Shown: positions 1 to 9,190, counted from the stretch's first letter. The stretch: 64,000 nucleotides of DNA from Bacteriovorax sp. Seq25_V (GCF_000447795.1 NZ_AUNI01000011.1:124001-188000), one strand, 5' to 3'. Numbers and translations are program-made. Notes: generated by a model from the sequence alone, not told the origin.

Positions 1-570
1 TTAGCCCGAGAGCTGATTGGAGAAGGACTGAATGTCTATATTTCTAATCATCGAAGCATTGAAGAAATTCTTGATTACCTACTTTTTCTTGGACGTCTGG
101 TTGGTAGAGAAGCTAAAGCAAGTGAGCTGATAGCAAAGGTCGAAGCAAAAATTTTAGAGGCCAAAAAATTTGGAGATTCTTTAAGCTATCGTCCAAAAGT
201 TTATATTGAAGAGTGGGATGAACCTATTATCAGTGGTATTCAATGGTTTTGTGAGATAGTTCAACTATGTGGAGCAGATATTGTCTTTATGGATAAATCG
301 ACAATGAAGCTTGCTAAAGATCGTATCGTAAATATAGACGACTTTAAAGATCAGGAAATTGATATTATTTTTGGTTGCTGGTGCGGTAAACCAGTTGATA
401 TTCACTCAATTCTTAAGCGCCCATATCTGGCCCATACTGAAGCTATTAGAAGGAAACAGATTTATGAACTGGAGCCAGAAATTTTCCTCCAACCTGGCAT
501 TGCGCCTATTTCTACGGGAATTGATATCATCATTGATTATTTAAGAAACTACCAGAAATTAGGTGGTTGA
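1..570 (+). CDS. Cobalamin-type ABC transporter substrate-binding protein (5' partial)
   Basis: The reading frame is open from the first base of the window to the TGA at 568-570, so the N-terminus lies upstream. The visible 189 residues look like the second half of a BtuF/COG0614 periplasmic-binding fold: a long connecting helix near the left edge, then a stretch containing YIEEWDEPIISG and IQWFCEIVQLCGA, the beta strand and helix typical of vitamin B12/iron-chelate binding proteins. Proteins of this branch bind cobalamin or a related chelate, sometimes without a transporter nearby. The missing start means a signal peptide cannot be judged. An iron-siderophore ligand is the main alternative. 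Confidence 0.75.
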   Translation, partial: LARELIGEGLNVYISNHRSIEEILDYLLFLGRLVGREAKASELIAKVEAKILEAKKFGDSLSYRPKVYIEEWDEPIISGIQWFCEIVQLCGADIVFMDKSTMKLAKDRIVNIDDFKDQEIDIIFGCWCGKPVDIHSILKRPYLAHTEAIRRKQIYELEPEIFLQPGIAPISTGIDIIIDYLRNYQKLGG

Positions 571-600
571 GTGGAAGAATCTTCCATTCCTAGGCGTTGG
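571..600. promoter_or_regulatory. Palindromic site between binding protein and lipoprotein genes
   Basis: A perfect 15-base palindrome, TGGAAGA-A-TCTTCCA, lies at 572-586, immediately after the stop of the upstream gene and about 90 bases before the next start. A second short repeat, TTCC...GGAA, follows it. There is no T-run, so an intrinsic terminator is unlikely. An operator or a transcript-end structure are both possible. Function is unproven. Confidence 0.3.
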
Positions 601-676
601 AATATAAAAAGCTAAATTATTTTCATCCATTACCGATTAGTCCTACGAAGAAGTTTAAGGAGCTAGGACTAAGTTC

Positions 677-1414
677 ATGAAAAAACTATTACAAATTACG
701 ACAGGATCACTAATTTTGGCATCACTATCATCATGTGGCTTTATGGAACATGTTGAGCAACGTGCTGCTGTACTTAATTCTCTTGAGGATAAAGTTCTAT
801 CTCTAAACGAGGAGAACCAGTATCTAAGAAATGATATCAGAGAATTAAAATACAAAATTAAGACTCTTGAAAATAAAAACTTCTATCTTGAAACTCAATT
901 GAAAGAAAAGCCTACGATGCCAGCAATGGCCAAAGCGGCGAGTTCTACGAGTCGATCGATTGCAAGCGTTGCTCCAATGAATACAAATGATCTTGTAAAG
1001 TTTGACGTTTACAAGTGGAAGCCTGAACAAATGTTGACCATCGCTCAAAAAGAATTTGATTCGAAGAATTATGAAAAGAGTGCTCAATTCTTTTCCGAGT
1101 TCTCAAATAAGTACCCATCGGATTCTAATCTAAATGATAAGTTTCTTTTTCAGGCGGGTATTGCTTCGTTTGAATCAGGAAAGCACTATGAGTGGAGTGA
1201 GAAGTATCTTTCTCAACTTGTAGAGAGATATCCAACGTCTGAATACTACCTAGGTTCGAAGCTATGGCTAGGACTAACTTATCTTAAGCAAGGTAGAGAG
1301 AAAGAGTTTTTTGCTGTTGTAGAAGAATTTAGAAAGAAATATAGAAACACTCCGGAATGGAATATTTTAAGTGGTCACTATGAAAAGATTGTTCAAAAAT
1401 ATAAGTCAAATTAG
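677..1414 (+). CDS. Lipoprotein with coiled coil and TPR repeats (YbgF/CpoB-like layout)
   Basis: The 245-residue product begins with a lipoprotein signal peptide ending in LSSC, with the lipidated cysteine at residue 20. Residues of about 27-75 form a charged heptad-rich coiled coil. The C-terminal half, about 115-245, holds tetratricopeptide-like repeats (for example AQKEFDSKNYEKSAQFFSEF). The order coiled coil then TPR is that of CpoB/YbgF, the periplasmic partner of Tol-Pal, although no tol or pal gene is visible here and the lipid anchor differs from E. coli CpoB. AAGGAG at 657-662 precedes the ATG. The 3' end overlaps the next gene by 35 bases, so the two are probably translated together. 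Confidence 0.75.
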   Translation: MKKLLQITTGSLILASLSSCGFMEHVEQRAAVLNSLEDKVLSLNEENQYLRNDIRELKYKIKTLENKNFYLETQLKEKPTMPAMAKAASSTSRSIASVAPMNTNDLVKFDVYKWKPEQMLTIAQKEFDSKNYEKSAQFFSEFSNKYPSDSNLNDKFLFQAGIASFESGKHYEWSEKYLSQLVERYPTSEYYLGSKLWLGLTYLKQGREKEFFAVVEEFRKKYRNTPEWNILSGHYEKIVQKYKSN

Positions 1415-2504
1415 TATTGTTCTTTCCCTGTGTGGAACTGTCATGGCGGCATCGCCTAAAGCAGTTATTGAAGCAGTGAAAGGAAATGCATTTGTAACTA
1501 GAGAGGGGAGAACAGAGAAATTATCTGCTGGTGATTACCTATATGATTTTGATGAGGTTTTCTCAGAAGTTGGTTCTCAAGTAACGTTCGCTGATTACTA
1601 TGATCATAAATATCACATGTCTGGATCAGGATATGTATCAATTTTAAATAAGATTATTGAGCTTAAAGGTGGATACCTTTGGGTACAAACACAGCAACCA
1701 TCAGCTTCTCATTTTCATATTCAAACAGTAAATGCGACAGCGGCTTACTCTCGAGGTGAGTTTATTATTTCCTATGATCAGGATTCTGGTAAAACTCAAT
1801 TACTAAGTATTGATGGAACACATCTATTTTCAAATAACGAAAATAACTTTCTTAAAGAAGAAGTTTCTGCTGGAAAATTTTCTTTTGTAAGTGAAAAGTA
1901 TGAAAATGGTGCTCCAAGAGTACCAACTCCAATTGGTGCGTCTACTTATTCGTCTGTCGTTTCTCTGTATGATGGGATTAAACCTCTAGATAAGCAATCT
2001 GATGTAGTTGAGGATATTGCAAGAGTACAACTTGAAAAAACTGCGATTCCTTCTGCTGGAAGAAATATCGCCTCCACTCCAGCTGCTGACTCTTCAAGCG
2101 CAGGGACAGTTATTATCCTCAAAAAAACTCCAATGGAAGATCGAGAGGATAAATTAAAAGCATTTTATAAAAATCAAATTTCTTCAATGGAAAAGAAGTA
2201 TAAGAAAGTTCCAAAGAAGTTTAAGCCTGATTATTCAACAAAGTCTGAAGTGGCCATTAAAGTATATCGTGTGCCTTCGTCATCATCTCGAGTACCAGCT
2301 TCAGTTGATTCAAAGACTCAAAAGAAAGCAGCTAGAATGCCGGCTTCAATGACTGAGTTAAATCCTCAAGTAGAGATTAGTAATGATGCATTTGAAAAAT
2401 CACTTATTGATCAATATAAGAAACAAATGCGCCATAGCAATGAAATCAACAGTCTAATTAAAGATCTTAAGAGTTATGATCAGGATTATAAACAAGCATA
2501 CTAG
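1380..2504 (+). CDS. Exported FecR-domain protein
   Basis: The ATG at 1380 gives a product of 374 residues that opens directly with a signal peptide (MKRLFKNISQ to about VMAA); an in-frame GTG at 1371 is the alternative. The first third matches the FecR domain pattern: a segment on raised baseline values, VEAVKGNAFVTREG-like, then GYLWVQTQQP and NATAAYSRGEF, where FecR proteins usually show a VRGTEF-like motif. The remainder is Ser/Ala/Lys-rich and low in complexity, ending in a charged helical tail. No sigma factor gene is adjacent, so this is not a classic FecIR regulator; such exported FecR proteins are usually envelope proteins. It overlaps the lipoprotein gene and probably works with it. 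Confidence 0.65.
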   Translation: MKRLFKNISQISIVLSLCGTVMAASPKAVIEAVKGNAFVTREGRTEKLSAGDYLYDFDEVFSEVGSQVTFADYYDHKYHMSGSGYVSILNKIIELKGGYLWVQTQQPSASHFHIQTVNATAAYSRGEFIISYDQDSGKTQLLSIDGTHLFSNNENNFLKEEVSAGKFSFVSEKYENGAPRVPTPIGASTYSSVVSLYDGIKPLDKQSDVVEDIARVQLEKTAIPSAGRNIASTPAADSSSAGTVIILKKTPMEDREDKLKAFYKNQISSMEKKYKKVPKKFKPDYSTKSEVAIKVYRVPSSSSRVPASVDSKTQKKAARMPASMTELNPQVEISNDAFEKSLIDQYKKQMRHSNEINSLIKDLKSYDQDYKQAY

Positions 2505-2539
2505 TTTATAGGACATAATTTCTACCTTTAAAATACCGC

Positions 2540-2588
2540 AATCCCAGTTATTATTGATATATAGATCATTAATTTTACTGGGATTTTT
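2540..2588 (+). promoter_or_regulatory. Inverted repeat in the guaB leader
   Basis: A perfect 9-base inverted repeat (AATCCCAGT at 2540-2548, ACTGGGATT at 2577-2585) with a 28-base AT-rich spacer is followed by TTTTT and then by the guaB start at 2592. The 3' arm carries the only purine-rich, SD-like sequence before the start. It may be a weak terminator for the upstream pair or a structure that masks guaB translation initiation. Confidence 0.4.
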
Positions 2589-2591
2589 AAC

Positions 2592-4067
2592 ATGTCTAAG
2601 ATTTTATCTGATAATGCATTAACTTATGATGACGTCCTGATTAGACCAGGATATTCAGAAACATTACCTTCTGAAGTATCTCTCAACACAAGATTCAGTC
2701 GAAACATTGCTTTGAATATTCCAATTGTTTCAGCGGCGATGGATACAGTTACGGAAGCAAAGACCGCAATTGTAATGGCGCAGGAAGGTGGAATCGGTGT
2801 TGTTCACAAGAATATGAGTGCTGATCTTCAAGCTTTTGAAGTTGAAAAGGTAAAGAAATTTGTTTCAGGAATGGTTTCAAACCCAATTACTGTTGGTCCT
2901 GAAACACTTCTAAGTGAAGTGGTGGCAATAACGGCTAAACATAGCATTACAGGTGTTCCGGTTGTCGATAAGGATCAAATTCTCGTTGGGATTCTAACGA
3001 GTCGTGATATGAGATTTGAGAATAATCTTAATCAGAAGGTTAAGGATATTATGACACCTGCTGAAAGATTAATTAAGGCAGAGATTGGAATTGAATTAGA
3101 ACAGGCGAAGGCAATTCTTCATAAGCATCGAATTGAAAAATTACCTGTTGTTGATAAGAGTGGAAAAATCAAAGGTCTTATCACTATCAAAGATATTTTA
3201 AAAAATATTGAATACCCAAATTCAAATAAGGATTCTCTTGGAAGACTTCGTGTAGCTGCAGCAATTGGAGTAGGTCCAAAAGAAGTAGAGAGGGCGAAGG
3301 CTCTTATTGAAGCTCAAGTGGATTGTATTATTATTGATACAGCTCACGGACATTCTAAGGGTGTTATTGAAATGGTGAAGAAAGTCAGAGACCTTACTCC
3401 TACTGGCCAAGTTGTAGATATTATCGCCGGTAACGTAGCGACTCAAAAAGCTTGCGAAGATCTTATTAAAGTTGGTGTTGATGGGGTAAAGGTTGGAATT
3501 GGCCCAGGATCAATTTGTACAACTCGTGTGGTTGCTGGAATTGGTGTTCCTCAGCTTTCGGCCGTTATTGAATGTGCGGCAGCCTGTAAAAAAGCAAATA
3601 TTCCTTTTATCGCTGATGGTGGGATTAAGTATTCAGGCGATATCGTTAAGGCAATCGCAGCAGGTGCGAGTTGTGTCATGTTAGGTTCTCTATTTGCTGG
3701 GTGTGATGAAACGCCAGGTGAGATGATTTTCTATCAAGGACGTACATATAAGGTATATCGTGGAATGGGTTCTTTGGGGGCGATGAAACTAGGATCAAAA
3801 GATCGTTATGGACAAGCAAGTGTTGAAGATAAAAAGCTTGTTCCTGAAGGAATTGAAGGGCAAGTTCCATACCGTGGACCACTTGCAAGTAATATCTATC
3901 AGCTTATCGGTGGCCTAAGATCAGGTATGGGATATGTTGGTGCTAAGACAATTGATGAGCTTCAAGAAAAAGCAGAGTTTATCAAAATTACAGCTGCTTC
4001 ATTGAAAGAGAGTCATCCACATGATGTTATGATTACTAAAGAAGCACCTAATTATTCAATTGATTAA
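2592..4067 (+). CDS. guaB: IMP dehydrogenase
   Basis: This 491-residue enzyme oxidises IMP to XMP with NAD+, the committed step of GMP synthesis in the cytoplasm. The length is normal for the family. The N-terminal barrel opens with [14 protein letters not shown]. Two CBS domains follow at about 95-205 (one containing [10 protein letters not shown]). The catalytic loop GSICTTR carries the nucleophilic cysteine at residue 309. The flap region around [10 protein letters not shown] and the C-terminal [11 protein letters not shown] are both present. guaA begins 12 bases after the stop, giving a guaBA operon as in many bacteria. Confidence 0.97.
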   Translation: MSKILSDNALTYDDVLIRPGYSETLPSEVSLNTRFSRNIALNIPIVSAAMDTVTEAKTAIVMAQEGGIGVVHKNMSADLQAFEVEKVKKFVSGMVSNPITVGPETLLSEVVAITAKHSITGVPVVDKDQILVGILTSRDMRFENNLNQKVKDIMTPAERLIKAEIGIELEQAKAILHKHRIEKLPVVDKSGKIKGLITIKDILKNIEYPNSNKDSLGRLRVAAAIGVGPKEVERAKALIEAQVDCIIIDTAHGHSKGVIEMVKKVRDLTPTGQVVDIIAGNVATQKACEDLIKVGVDGVKVGIGPGSICTTRVVAGIGVPQLSAVIECAAACKKANIPFIADGGIKYSGDIVKAIAAGASCVMLGSLFAGCDETPGEMIFYQGRTYKVYRGMGSLGAMKLGSKDRYGQASVEDKKLVPEGIEGQVPYRGPLASNIYQLIGGLRSGMGYVGAKTIDELQEKAEFIKITAASLKESHPHDVMITKEAPNYSID

Positions 4068-4079
4068 AAGAGAGTAGAG

Positions 4080-5633
4080 ATGAGTTTAAGACAAATATGG
4101 ATTGTAGATTTTGGTTCCCAGTATACGCAACTAATTACGAGAAAGTCTCGTGAGCTTGGTTTTTCAAGTGAGATTATTACAGTAAAAAAAGCGCGCGATC
4201 TTTTTAGTGAAGGTAAAAAGCCAAAGGCCCTAGTTCTATCGGGTGGACCTCAATCAGTTTTTGAGGATGAGAACGATTATAGTTTTATTCTTGACCAGGT
4301 AGACCTGCCGATCTTGGGTGTGTGTTATGGAATGCAACTGATGGGGAAATACTTTGGTGGTACGGTAGAAAAGGGAACGATCGGAGAGTACGGCCATGCA
4401 AGTCTTAACTTTCAGAATAATTTTTCAATTGATGGTGTTCCAACTTCAATTAATGTTTGGATGAGTCACTCTGATCATATTACGAAACTTCCAGATGATT
4501 TTGAACTTGTGATGTCATCTCACAATGGGTTAGTTGCTGCCATTAAGCACAACACAAGACCTGTGTTGGGATTGCAGTTTCATCCGGAAGTGGAGCATAG
4601 TACTCACGGTAAAGATATTCTAAATTACTTTTTCAAAGATATTGCAGGTCTTGAAGTTGACTGGAGTGCAACAGAGATGCTTGATGAAGCTAAGCAGCTC
4701 GTTAAAGGTGTCGAGAAATCGAATGTGCTTTGTGCATTTTCTGGTGGAGTAGATTCTCTTGTTGCAGCGACGCTCGCTCATGAAGTTATTGGTGATAATC
4801 TTTACTGCTTCTTTGTTGATCATGGACTACTTCGTCCGCAGGATTATCATCATATTGAAACATTAAAAAATGAAACACAATTAAATATAGAAATCTTAAA
4901 CGTAAAGGATGAGTTCCTTTCAAAACTCGCTGGAAAAAGTGATCCTGAAGAAAAGCGAAAAACGATTGGGAAAACTTTTATTGAAGTTTTTGAAAAGAAA
5001 GTTCATGAATATGAAAGTGAAAGAGGAATTAAATTTGATTACCTATTACAGGGAACTCTTTACCCAGATGTTATCGAGTCTATTTCTCCGCATGAAGAAG
5101 ATGGAAAGTCTGTAACAATTAAGTCTCACCATAATGTTGGAGGGCTTCCTGAGAGAATGAAGCTAAAGCTTCTTGAGCCTCTGAGATATCTTTTTAAAGA
5201 TGAAGTAAGGCAAATGGGTGAGAAGTTAGGACTTGCCTATGAGTGGACACATCGTCATCCATTTCCTGGTCCAGGTATCGGAATTCGTGTGCTTGGGGAA
5301 TTGACAGCAGAAAGAATTTTAAAAGTTCAACATAGTGATCAGATTTTATTTGAAGAGCTTACAAAAGCGAATCTCTATAATTCTACTTGGCAGGCACTGA
5401 CTGTTCTTCTCCCAGTGAAAACAGTCGGAGTTAAAGGAGATGCAAGGGCCTATGAAGAGGTTATTTGTTTAAGAATGGTAAACTCATCAGATGGGATGAC
5501 GGCTACTTGGACAGATATGCCACATGAGTTCTTGTCAAAAGTCTCTGCCCGCATTACAAATGAAGTTAAGGGAGTGACGAGAGTCGTTTACGATATTACC
5601 TCTAAGCCCCCTGGAACAATTGAGTGGGAGTAA
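4080..5633 (+). CDS. guaA: GMP synthase (glutamine-hydrolysing)
   Basis: The 517-residue protein converts XMP to GMP using ATP and glutamine. The class I amidotransferase domain fills residues of about 5-200, with the nucleophile in GVCYGMQ (Cys82) and the catalytic His-Glu in QFHPEVEHS. The ATP-pyrophosphatase domain follows with the P-loop SGGVDSLVAA. The C-terminal dimerisation domain ends in the conserved KPPGTIEWE. All catalytic motifs are intact. It lies directly behind guaB, and a PPC-domain gene starts 3 bases after its stop, so the three are very likely co-transcribed. Confidence 0.97.
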   Translation: MSLRQIWIVDFGSQYTQLITRKSRELGFSSEIITVKKARDLFSEGKKPKALVLSGGPQSVFEDENDYSFILDQVDLPILGVCYGMQLMGKYFGGTVEKGTIGEYGHASLNFQNNFSIDGVPTSINVWMSHSDHITKLPDDFELVMSSHNGLVAAIKHNTRPVLGLQFHPEVEHSTHGKDILNYFFKDIAGLEVDWSATEMLDEAKQLVKGVEKSNVLCAFSGGVDSLVAATLAHEVIGDNLYCFFVDHGLLRPQDYHHIETLKNETQLNIEILNVKDEFLSKLAGKSDPEEKRKTIGKTFIEVFEKKVHEYESERGIKFDYLLQGTLYPDVIESISPHEEDGKSVTIKSHHNVGGLPERMKLKLLEPLRYLFKDEVRQMGEKLGLAYEWTHRHPFPGPGIGIRVLGELTAERILKVQHSDQILFEELTKANLYNSTWQALTVLLPVKTVGVKGDARAYEEVICLRMVNSSDGMTATWTDMPHEFLSKVSARITNEVKGVTRVVYDITSKPPGTIEWE

Positions 5634-5636
5634 AAA

Positions 5637-6059
5637 ATGGACTTTATTAGACTTAAAGAAGATGTTTTCTTTGTACGCCTTGACCGTGGTGACAAGGTAA
5701 ATGAAACTTTGAAGAACTTCTGTATTGAGCATGAGATTAAGTGTGCTCGTCTCCATGGTATCGGTGCTCTTCATAAAGTAGAGCTTGGTTATTATGATTA
5801 TGATGCCGATCTTTATGATAGAAGACCTTTTGAAGGGGAGTATGAACTTCTTTCGATGGAAGGAAATGTCTCTTTAATGGAAGAGGATACTTTTGTTCAC
5901 CTGCATGTTTCTATGAGTAATGAAAAGTTTGAGGCGATTGGTGGGCATCTCTTTGAAGCTGAAGTCGCAGTAACACTTGAATGTTTTATCGAAATTTATG
6001 ATGCAGATTTTGTTCGTCTAAAGGGCCATAAGGAAAAGTTTCGTCCAATTTCATTCTGA
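5637..6059 (+). CDS. PPC/DUF296 domain protein
   Basis: The 140-residue product is a single PPC (plants and prokaryotes conserved, DUF296) domain. The segment CARLHGIGALHKVELGYYD and the later GNVSLMEEDTFVHLHVSMS carry the family's conserved glycine and the histidine pair that binds metal in solved members. Bacterial PPC proteins form trimers; their ligand and role are mostly unknown. The gene follows guaA by 3 bases, which links it by position to guanine nucleotide synthesis. It has no signal peptide and should be cytoplasmic. Confidence 0.85.
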   Translation: MDFIRLKEDVFFVRLDRGDKVNETLKNFCIEHEIKCARLHGIGALHKVELGYYDYDADLYDRRPFEGEYELLSMEGNVSLMEEDTFVHLHVSMSNEKFEAIGGHLFEAEVAVTLECFIEIYDADFVRLKGHKEKFRPISF

Positions 6060-6076
6060 TGTAAGATTGGAGCTAG

Positions 6077-6577
6077 TTACTTCACTTCGGTGATATTTGC
6101 TTTTTCTTCAATTGCGATTACATCGAGAATATCAAGCGGGTGAAATTTTACGTTATAATCACTAGAAATTGCCAGTGCGACTTCGGGATTGAGCTCACGA
6201 TTTGAACCACTGAGGTCGAATTCAATATGTGTGTTATTTTTGATGAGAGCTTGAAGGTTATTAACCACGAACTCAAGGTGCTCAAAGCCTTCTTTGTAAG
6301 GACTTCCTTCTTTAGGAGCAGGTAATTCCAGGCTCTTGATTACAAGTCCTTTATAATTAATAGGTGTGTGAAATTTAAAAATGGAAATTGGACGCCCTCT
6401 TACTATTGTCTCAGTAACAAGGGATGAAATTTTAAGAGCTTCTTCTTTAGCGATATAATACTTCTCTAAGGATGTAACACGATAGCAAATATGATCACAT
6501 ACTAGTGGAGTCGGTATTTTAATTGAGTTTAAAAACTCCAGAGTTGAATCTATAATATGATAATATTGTGAGTACAT
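6077..6577 (-). CDS. YecM-like VOC-superfamily protein
   Basis: The ATG at 6577 gives 166 residues; a TTG at 6595 would add six. The region around CDHICYRVTSLEKY and the spaced histidines and glutamates (FKFHTPI, FEHLEFVV) match the YecM family, a vicinal-oxygen-chelate fold with a metal site seen in the E. coli structure. The substrate is unknown in the family. It lies tail-to-tail with the PPC gene (17-base gap) and head-to-head with the next FecR gene. No signal peptide is visible. Confidence 0.7.
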   Translation of the reverse strand: MYSQYYHIIDSTLEFLNSIKIPTPLVCDHICYRVTSLEKYYIAKEEALKISSLVTETIVRGRPISIFKFHTPINYKGLVIKSLELPAPKEGSPYKEGFEHLEFVVNNLQALIKNNTHIEFDLSGSNRELNPEVALAISSDYNVKFHPLDILDVIAIEEKANITEVK

Positions 6578-6622
6578 AAATGTTTTATATTCCAAATCAA
6601 ATTGAATGACAAGAGAGTGTTT

Positions 6623-7189
6623 ATGAAAGCTGTAGTGTGTGTGGTTGTTTTATTCCTATCTTTAGAAATATGGGCGCAAAGTGCAAAAGTGCTTCGATTA
6701 CATGGAGATGTCTTTTTAAATGATGTACCAGTAACGGCCGGGAAAAAGTTAAGCGCGGGTGATGTATTGAATGCTAAGGGAAAGTCGAGTTTCTTTGTTG
6801 TCGAATATAATAATGGAACAAGGTTTATGCTAAAGCAGGGGATATTAAAAATTGTTTCTTTAGGTGAACTTGAAGATACTGTTGAGCTCAAAGAAGGAAC
6901 AATATTCACGAAGGTGAAAAAGTCTCTGACTGGTAAGACTAATTTTTCTGTAAGAACTTCAAAAGCTTCGATGGGGGTTCGCGGTACGCAATTTTTTATT
7001 CAAGAGTTATCTGATGAGTCTTACTTATGTGTTTGTGAAGGATCTGTAGAAGTCAAAAAGAATCTTGGTTCAAAAGTATTAGTTGAAAAGGGTGAAGATA
7101 TTCACATTAAAGAAGTTGGGGAGTTAATAAAGCTTCCCGCTACAGAGCAGATGATGACAATGGGAGAAGAGGTCTTCTCTACTTTTTAG
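6623..7189 (+). CDS. Exported FecR-domain protein
   Basis: The ATG at 6623 is preferred over the in-frame TTG at 6602 because AGAGAG precedes it and the product then starts at the signal peptide (MKAVVCVVVLFLSLEIWAQ). The 188-residue protein is almost entirely one FecR domain, with the hallmark VRTSKASMGVRGTQFFI near residue 115 and a preceding VELKEGTIFTKVKK strand pair. As with the gene at 1380, no ECF sigma factor sits nearby. A periplasmic structural or ligand-binding role is likelier than sigma-factor control. It ends one base before the convergent HAD-like gene. Confidence 0.75.
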   Translation: MKAVVCVVVLFLSLEIWAQSAKVLRLHGDVFLNDVPVTAGKKLSAGDVLNAKGKSSFFVVEYNNGTRFMLKQGILKIVSLGELEDTVELKEGTIFTKVKKSLTGKTNFSVRTSKASMGVRGTQFFIQELSDESYLCVCEGSVEVKKNLGSKVLVEKGEDIHIKEVGELIKLPATEQMMTMGEEVFSTF

Positions 7190-7190
7190 A

Positions 7191-8099
7191 TTATTGCGCG
7201 AAAAGATTTAGCTGGCTTAATTGAGATTCGTCTTTAGAGAAAACTGTTTTAATTTCATTTTCTAAAACTTCTCTTTTTTCAAAACCATTATCGTAAGTTT
7301 GAATAACATAAAAAGACATTTGTGCGTATTTTTTCTTTAGAAAAACCATGGCATCAGTAATGAGGTCTATATTATTTGCATCGTCATCACTCATTCCAAA
7401 GCGATGGTGATCGTTGTAACCATAAACCTCAATAGCTCTCTCGACTGATTCGATGATAGCTTTGTATTTGAGTTCTGGTACATTATAGTTATCGTTTGTA
7501 GCCCCAAGCTTCTTTCTTGTTTCTGGGTTTGAAACAGCATAAATTGTATGAAAGTTTGGAGTGTTTGGAAGGTGTCCCTCTTTTACGATAAGCTCGATAC
7601 CTTCTTTTATTGTATCTTCTCTATGACCACGTGCTGTGATTATAGAGACTGGTCTATTATTATAAGTAGCGTGATAAAAGTGATTCCAGCTAGGAGCTTT
7701 CCACTGATGATCGTGACAATTTAAAGCATGCTGAATATCGCTGATAAATGATTGTCTCTTACCGGTAAGTCTCTGGGCGATTGAAAAATCTTGGTCTCTA
7801 AAATTTCTAAAAGAGCCCTTGTCATCGCAAAAATCCATATAGAAGTCTTTATAAACTCCTTCTTTTCCAATGATCTTATTGTTTTTTGCAAACTCGTGGC
7901 TTGAAAGAAGTTTTTCAGAACCTGTATCTTTATGAAAAATAACAATTGGCGTAGATAAGAAAACAACATTGTCGTCAAAATCAAAGAAATAAAAGCTCTT
8001 CCCACCGAGGTGGAAGTTACGGTCTTGTTCCTTCGCAAGAGGAAACTCGAACTCGAGCTGGGCCTTATTTTTAGGCAATTTTTTTGATTTAAATACCAT
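7191..8099 (-). CDS. HAD-like hydrolase family protein
   Basis: The ATG at 8099 gives 302 residues; a TTG at 8120 is possible but neither has a clear SD. Residues 38-43 read FFDFDD, a HAD motif I with the nucleophile and acid aspartates. SIITARGHRE near residue 160 fits motif II, and FGMSDDDANN near 235 fits motif IV, with a lysine in between for motif III. The large insertion between motifs I and II is a cap-like region with many His and Asp residues. The substrate cannot be read from the sequence. No export signal is present. Confidence 0.6.
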   Translation of the reverse strand: MVFKSKKLPKNKAQLEFEFPLAKEQDRNFHLGGKSFYFFDFDDNVVFLSTPIVIFHKDTGSEKLLSSHEFAKNNKIIGKEGVYKDFYMDFCDDKGSFRNFRDQDFSIAQRLTGKRQSFISDIQHALNCHDHQWKAPSWNHFYHATYNNRPVSIITARGHREDTIKEGIELIVKEGHLPNTPNFHTIYAVSNPETRKKLGATNDNYNVPELKYKAIIESVERAIEVYGYNDHHRFGMSDDDANNIDLITDAMVFLKKKYAQMSFYVIQTYDNGFEKREVLENEIKTVFSKDESQLSQLNLFAQ

Positions 8100-8211
8100 A
8101 GTGGCAGCATCATAGCCCAATCTGTAAAAAAGGCAAGATAACCCCCTGTAATGCTTGTAAAAAATACATATTTAATAAAGAATTCTTGAGGTTTGACCGA
8201 TTTGGTCAGGT

Positions 8212-8370
8212 ATGAAAAAACTAATTCTTATAACATTTATGTCTCTGCTGGTTGCTTCTTGCGTATCTAGTAGAAAAACTAGAACAACGGCTTCATCGGC
8301 CGAAAAGGTACAGTCTATTCGAATTGAGAGACTTGCTAGGGAGCCTTTACTGGTTAGGCCTGAGAAGTAG
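8212..8370 (+). CDS. Small lipoprotein, 52 residues
   Basis: This short ORF encodes a textbook lipoprotein signal: two lysines, a hydrophobic stretch, then VASC with the cysteine at residue 17. The mature part is 36 residues, basic, and rich in Ser, Thr and Arg, with no recognisable domain. TCAGG just upstream serves as ribosome-binding site and sits in the 3' arm of a small hairpin (TGACC-gattt-GGTCA). The 3' end overlaps the convergent phosphatase gene by 17 bases. Small lipoproteins of this kind are easily missed by gene callers. Function unknown. Confidence 0.65.
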   Translation: MKKLILITFMSLLVASCVSSRKTRTTASSAEKVQSIRIERLAREPLLVRPEK

Positions 8371-9190
8371 CTTTTGATGGATCAGTGCTATTCTCTTTTT
8401 GTGCGCCTAATTTAAAGAGCATGATCGTCGTATCATCTCCTAAAAATTTATTTGGGTCTGAAGTCATTTGTGTGAATAGATTAGCAAGACGCGTTTGAAA
8501 TAGGTCGGCGATCAAAACGTCGCTGATCTCATCTATCTTATGCGTTGTTAGCACACCATCTGTGAAGACTGATAAAAGATCACCGTCAGTGAATGGTATA
8601 ACTTCGCTAAGTTCTAGCCACATCGGAGAGAAGCCAAGAGCATTAGAAATAATATTATCCGCAATATTACTTTGCTCTCGTGTTGTGACTCCGGCCTCTA
8701 TTGCAAAGCCAAGAGGTGAGTGTTCAATTACTTTATGCTTTAGTTTTCCTCGACTTCCGAGGTGGAGTCCCATGGAGTCTCCACTATTAAAGAATCGTGC
8801 GCCACTTTCTGTAATTTGAATTGCGGAGAAAGTACTACCAGCTCCGATTTTTAAATTATTTATTTCAGCATTTGATTTTTCAATTGCATCGATGATGATA
8901 TTTCTAAATTCTCTGTCATCATATTTCTTTAGTGTTGAAATATGCTCGTCAATAACTTTGCAGATGAGTTCACTTGCCTTCGCTCCGCCTTGGTGACCGC
9001 CCATTCCATCAGCGACAAAGAAGAATTTTAATTCACGATCTATTTCTAAGAAGCCATATGAGTCTTCATTTTGGTCGTGGCTTACTGAACGAAGAGAGTA
9101 GAGATGTAGCTCTCCATTAGAAAATGTAAGCTCTGACACTTTGTCGAGATTTTGATTGTTAAAAGTTTGAAGGTTGTATTTTAATCCCAT
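8354..9190 (-). CDS. PP2C-family Ser/Thr phosphatase
   Basis: The 278-residue product shows the PP2C metal-binding motifs in order: QNEDSYG near residue 43, FVADGMGGHQGG at 59-69, VFTDGV near 214 and GDDTTIML near 255. It should remove phosphate from Ser/Thr residues using two Mn or Mg ions. GGAG lies 8 bases before the ATG, inside the end of the kinase gene, and the two genes overlap by 10 bases. The pairing says it probably reverses phosphorylation by that kinase. There is no transmembrane segment, so it acts in the cytoplasm. Confidence 0.88.
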   Translation of the reverse strand: MGLKYNLQTFNNQNLDKVSELTFSNGELHLYSLRSVSHDQNEDSYGFLEIDRELKFFFVADGMGGHQGGAKASELICKVIDEHISTLKKYDDREFRNIIIDAIEKSNAEINNLKIGAGSTFSAIQITESGARFFNSGDSMGLHLGSRGKLKHKVIEHSPLGFAIEAGVTTREQSNIADNIISNALGFSPMWLELSEVIPFTDGDLLSVFTDGVLTTHKIDEISDVLIADLFQTRLANLFTQMTSDPNKFLGDDTTIMLFKLGAQKENSTDPSKATSQA

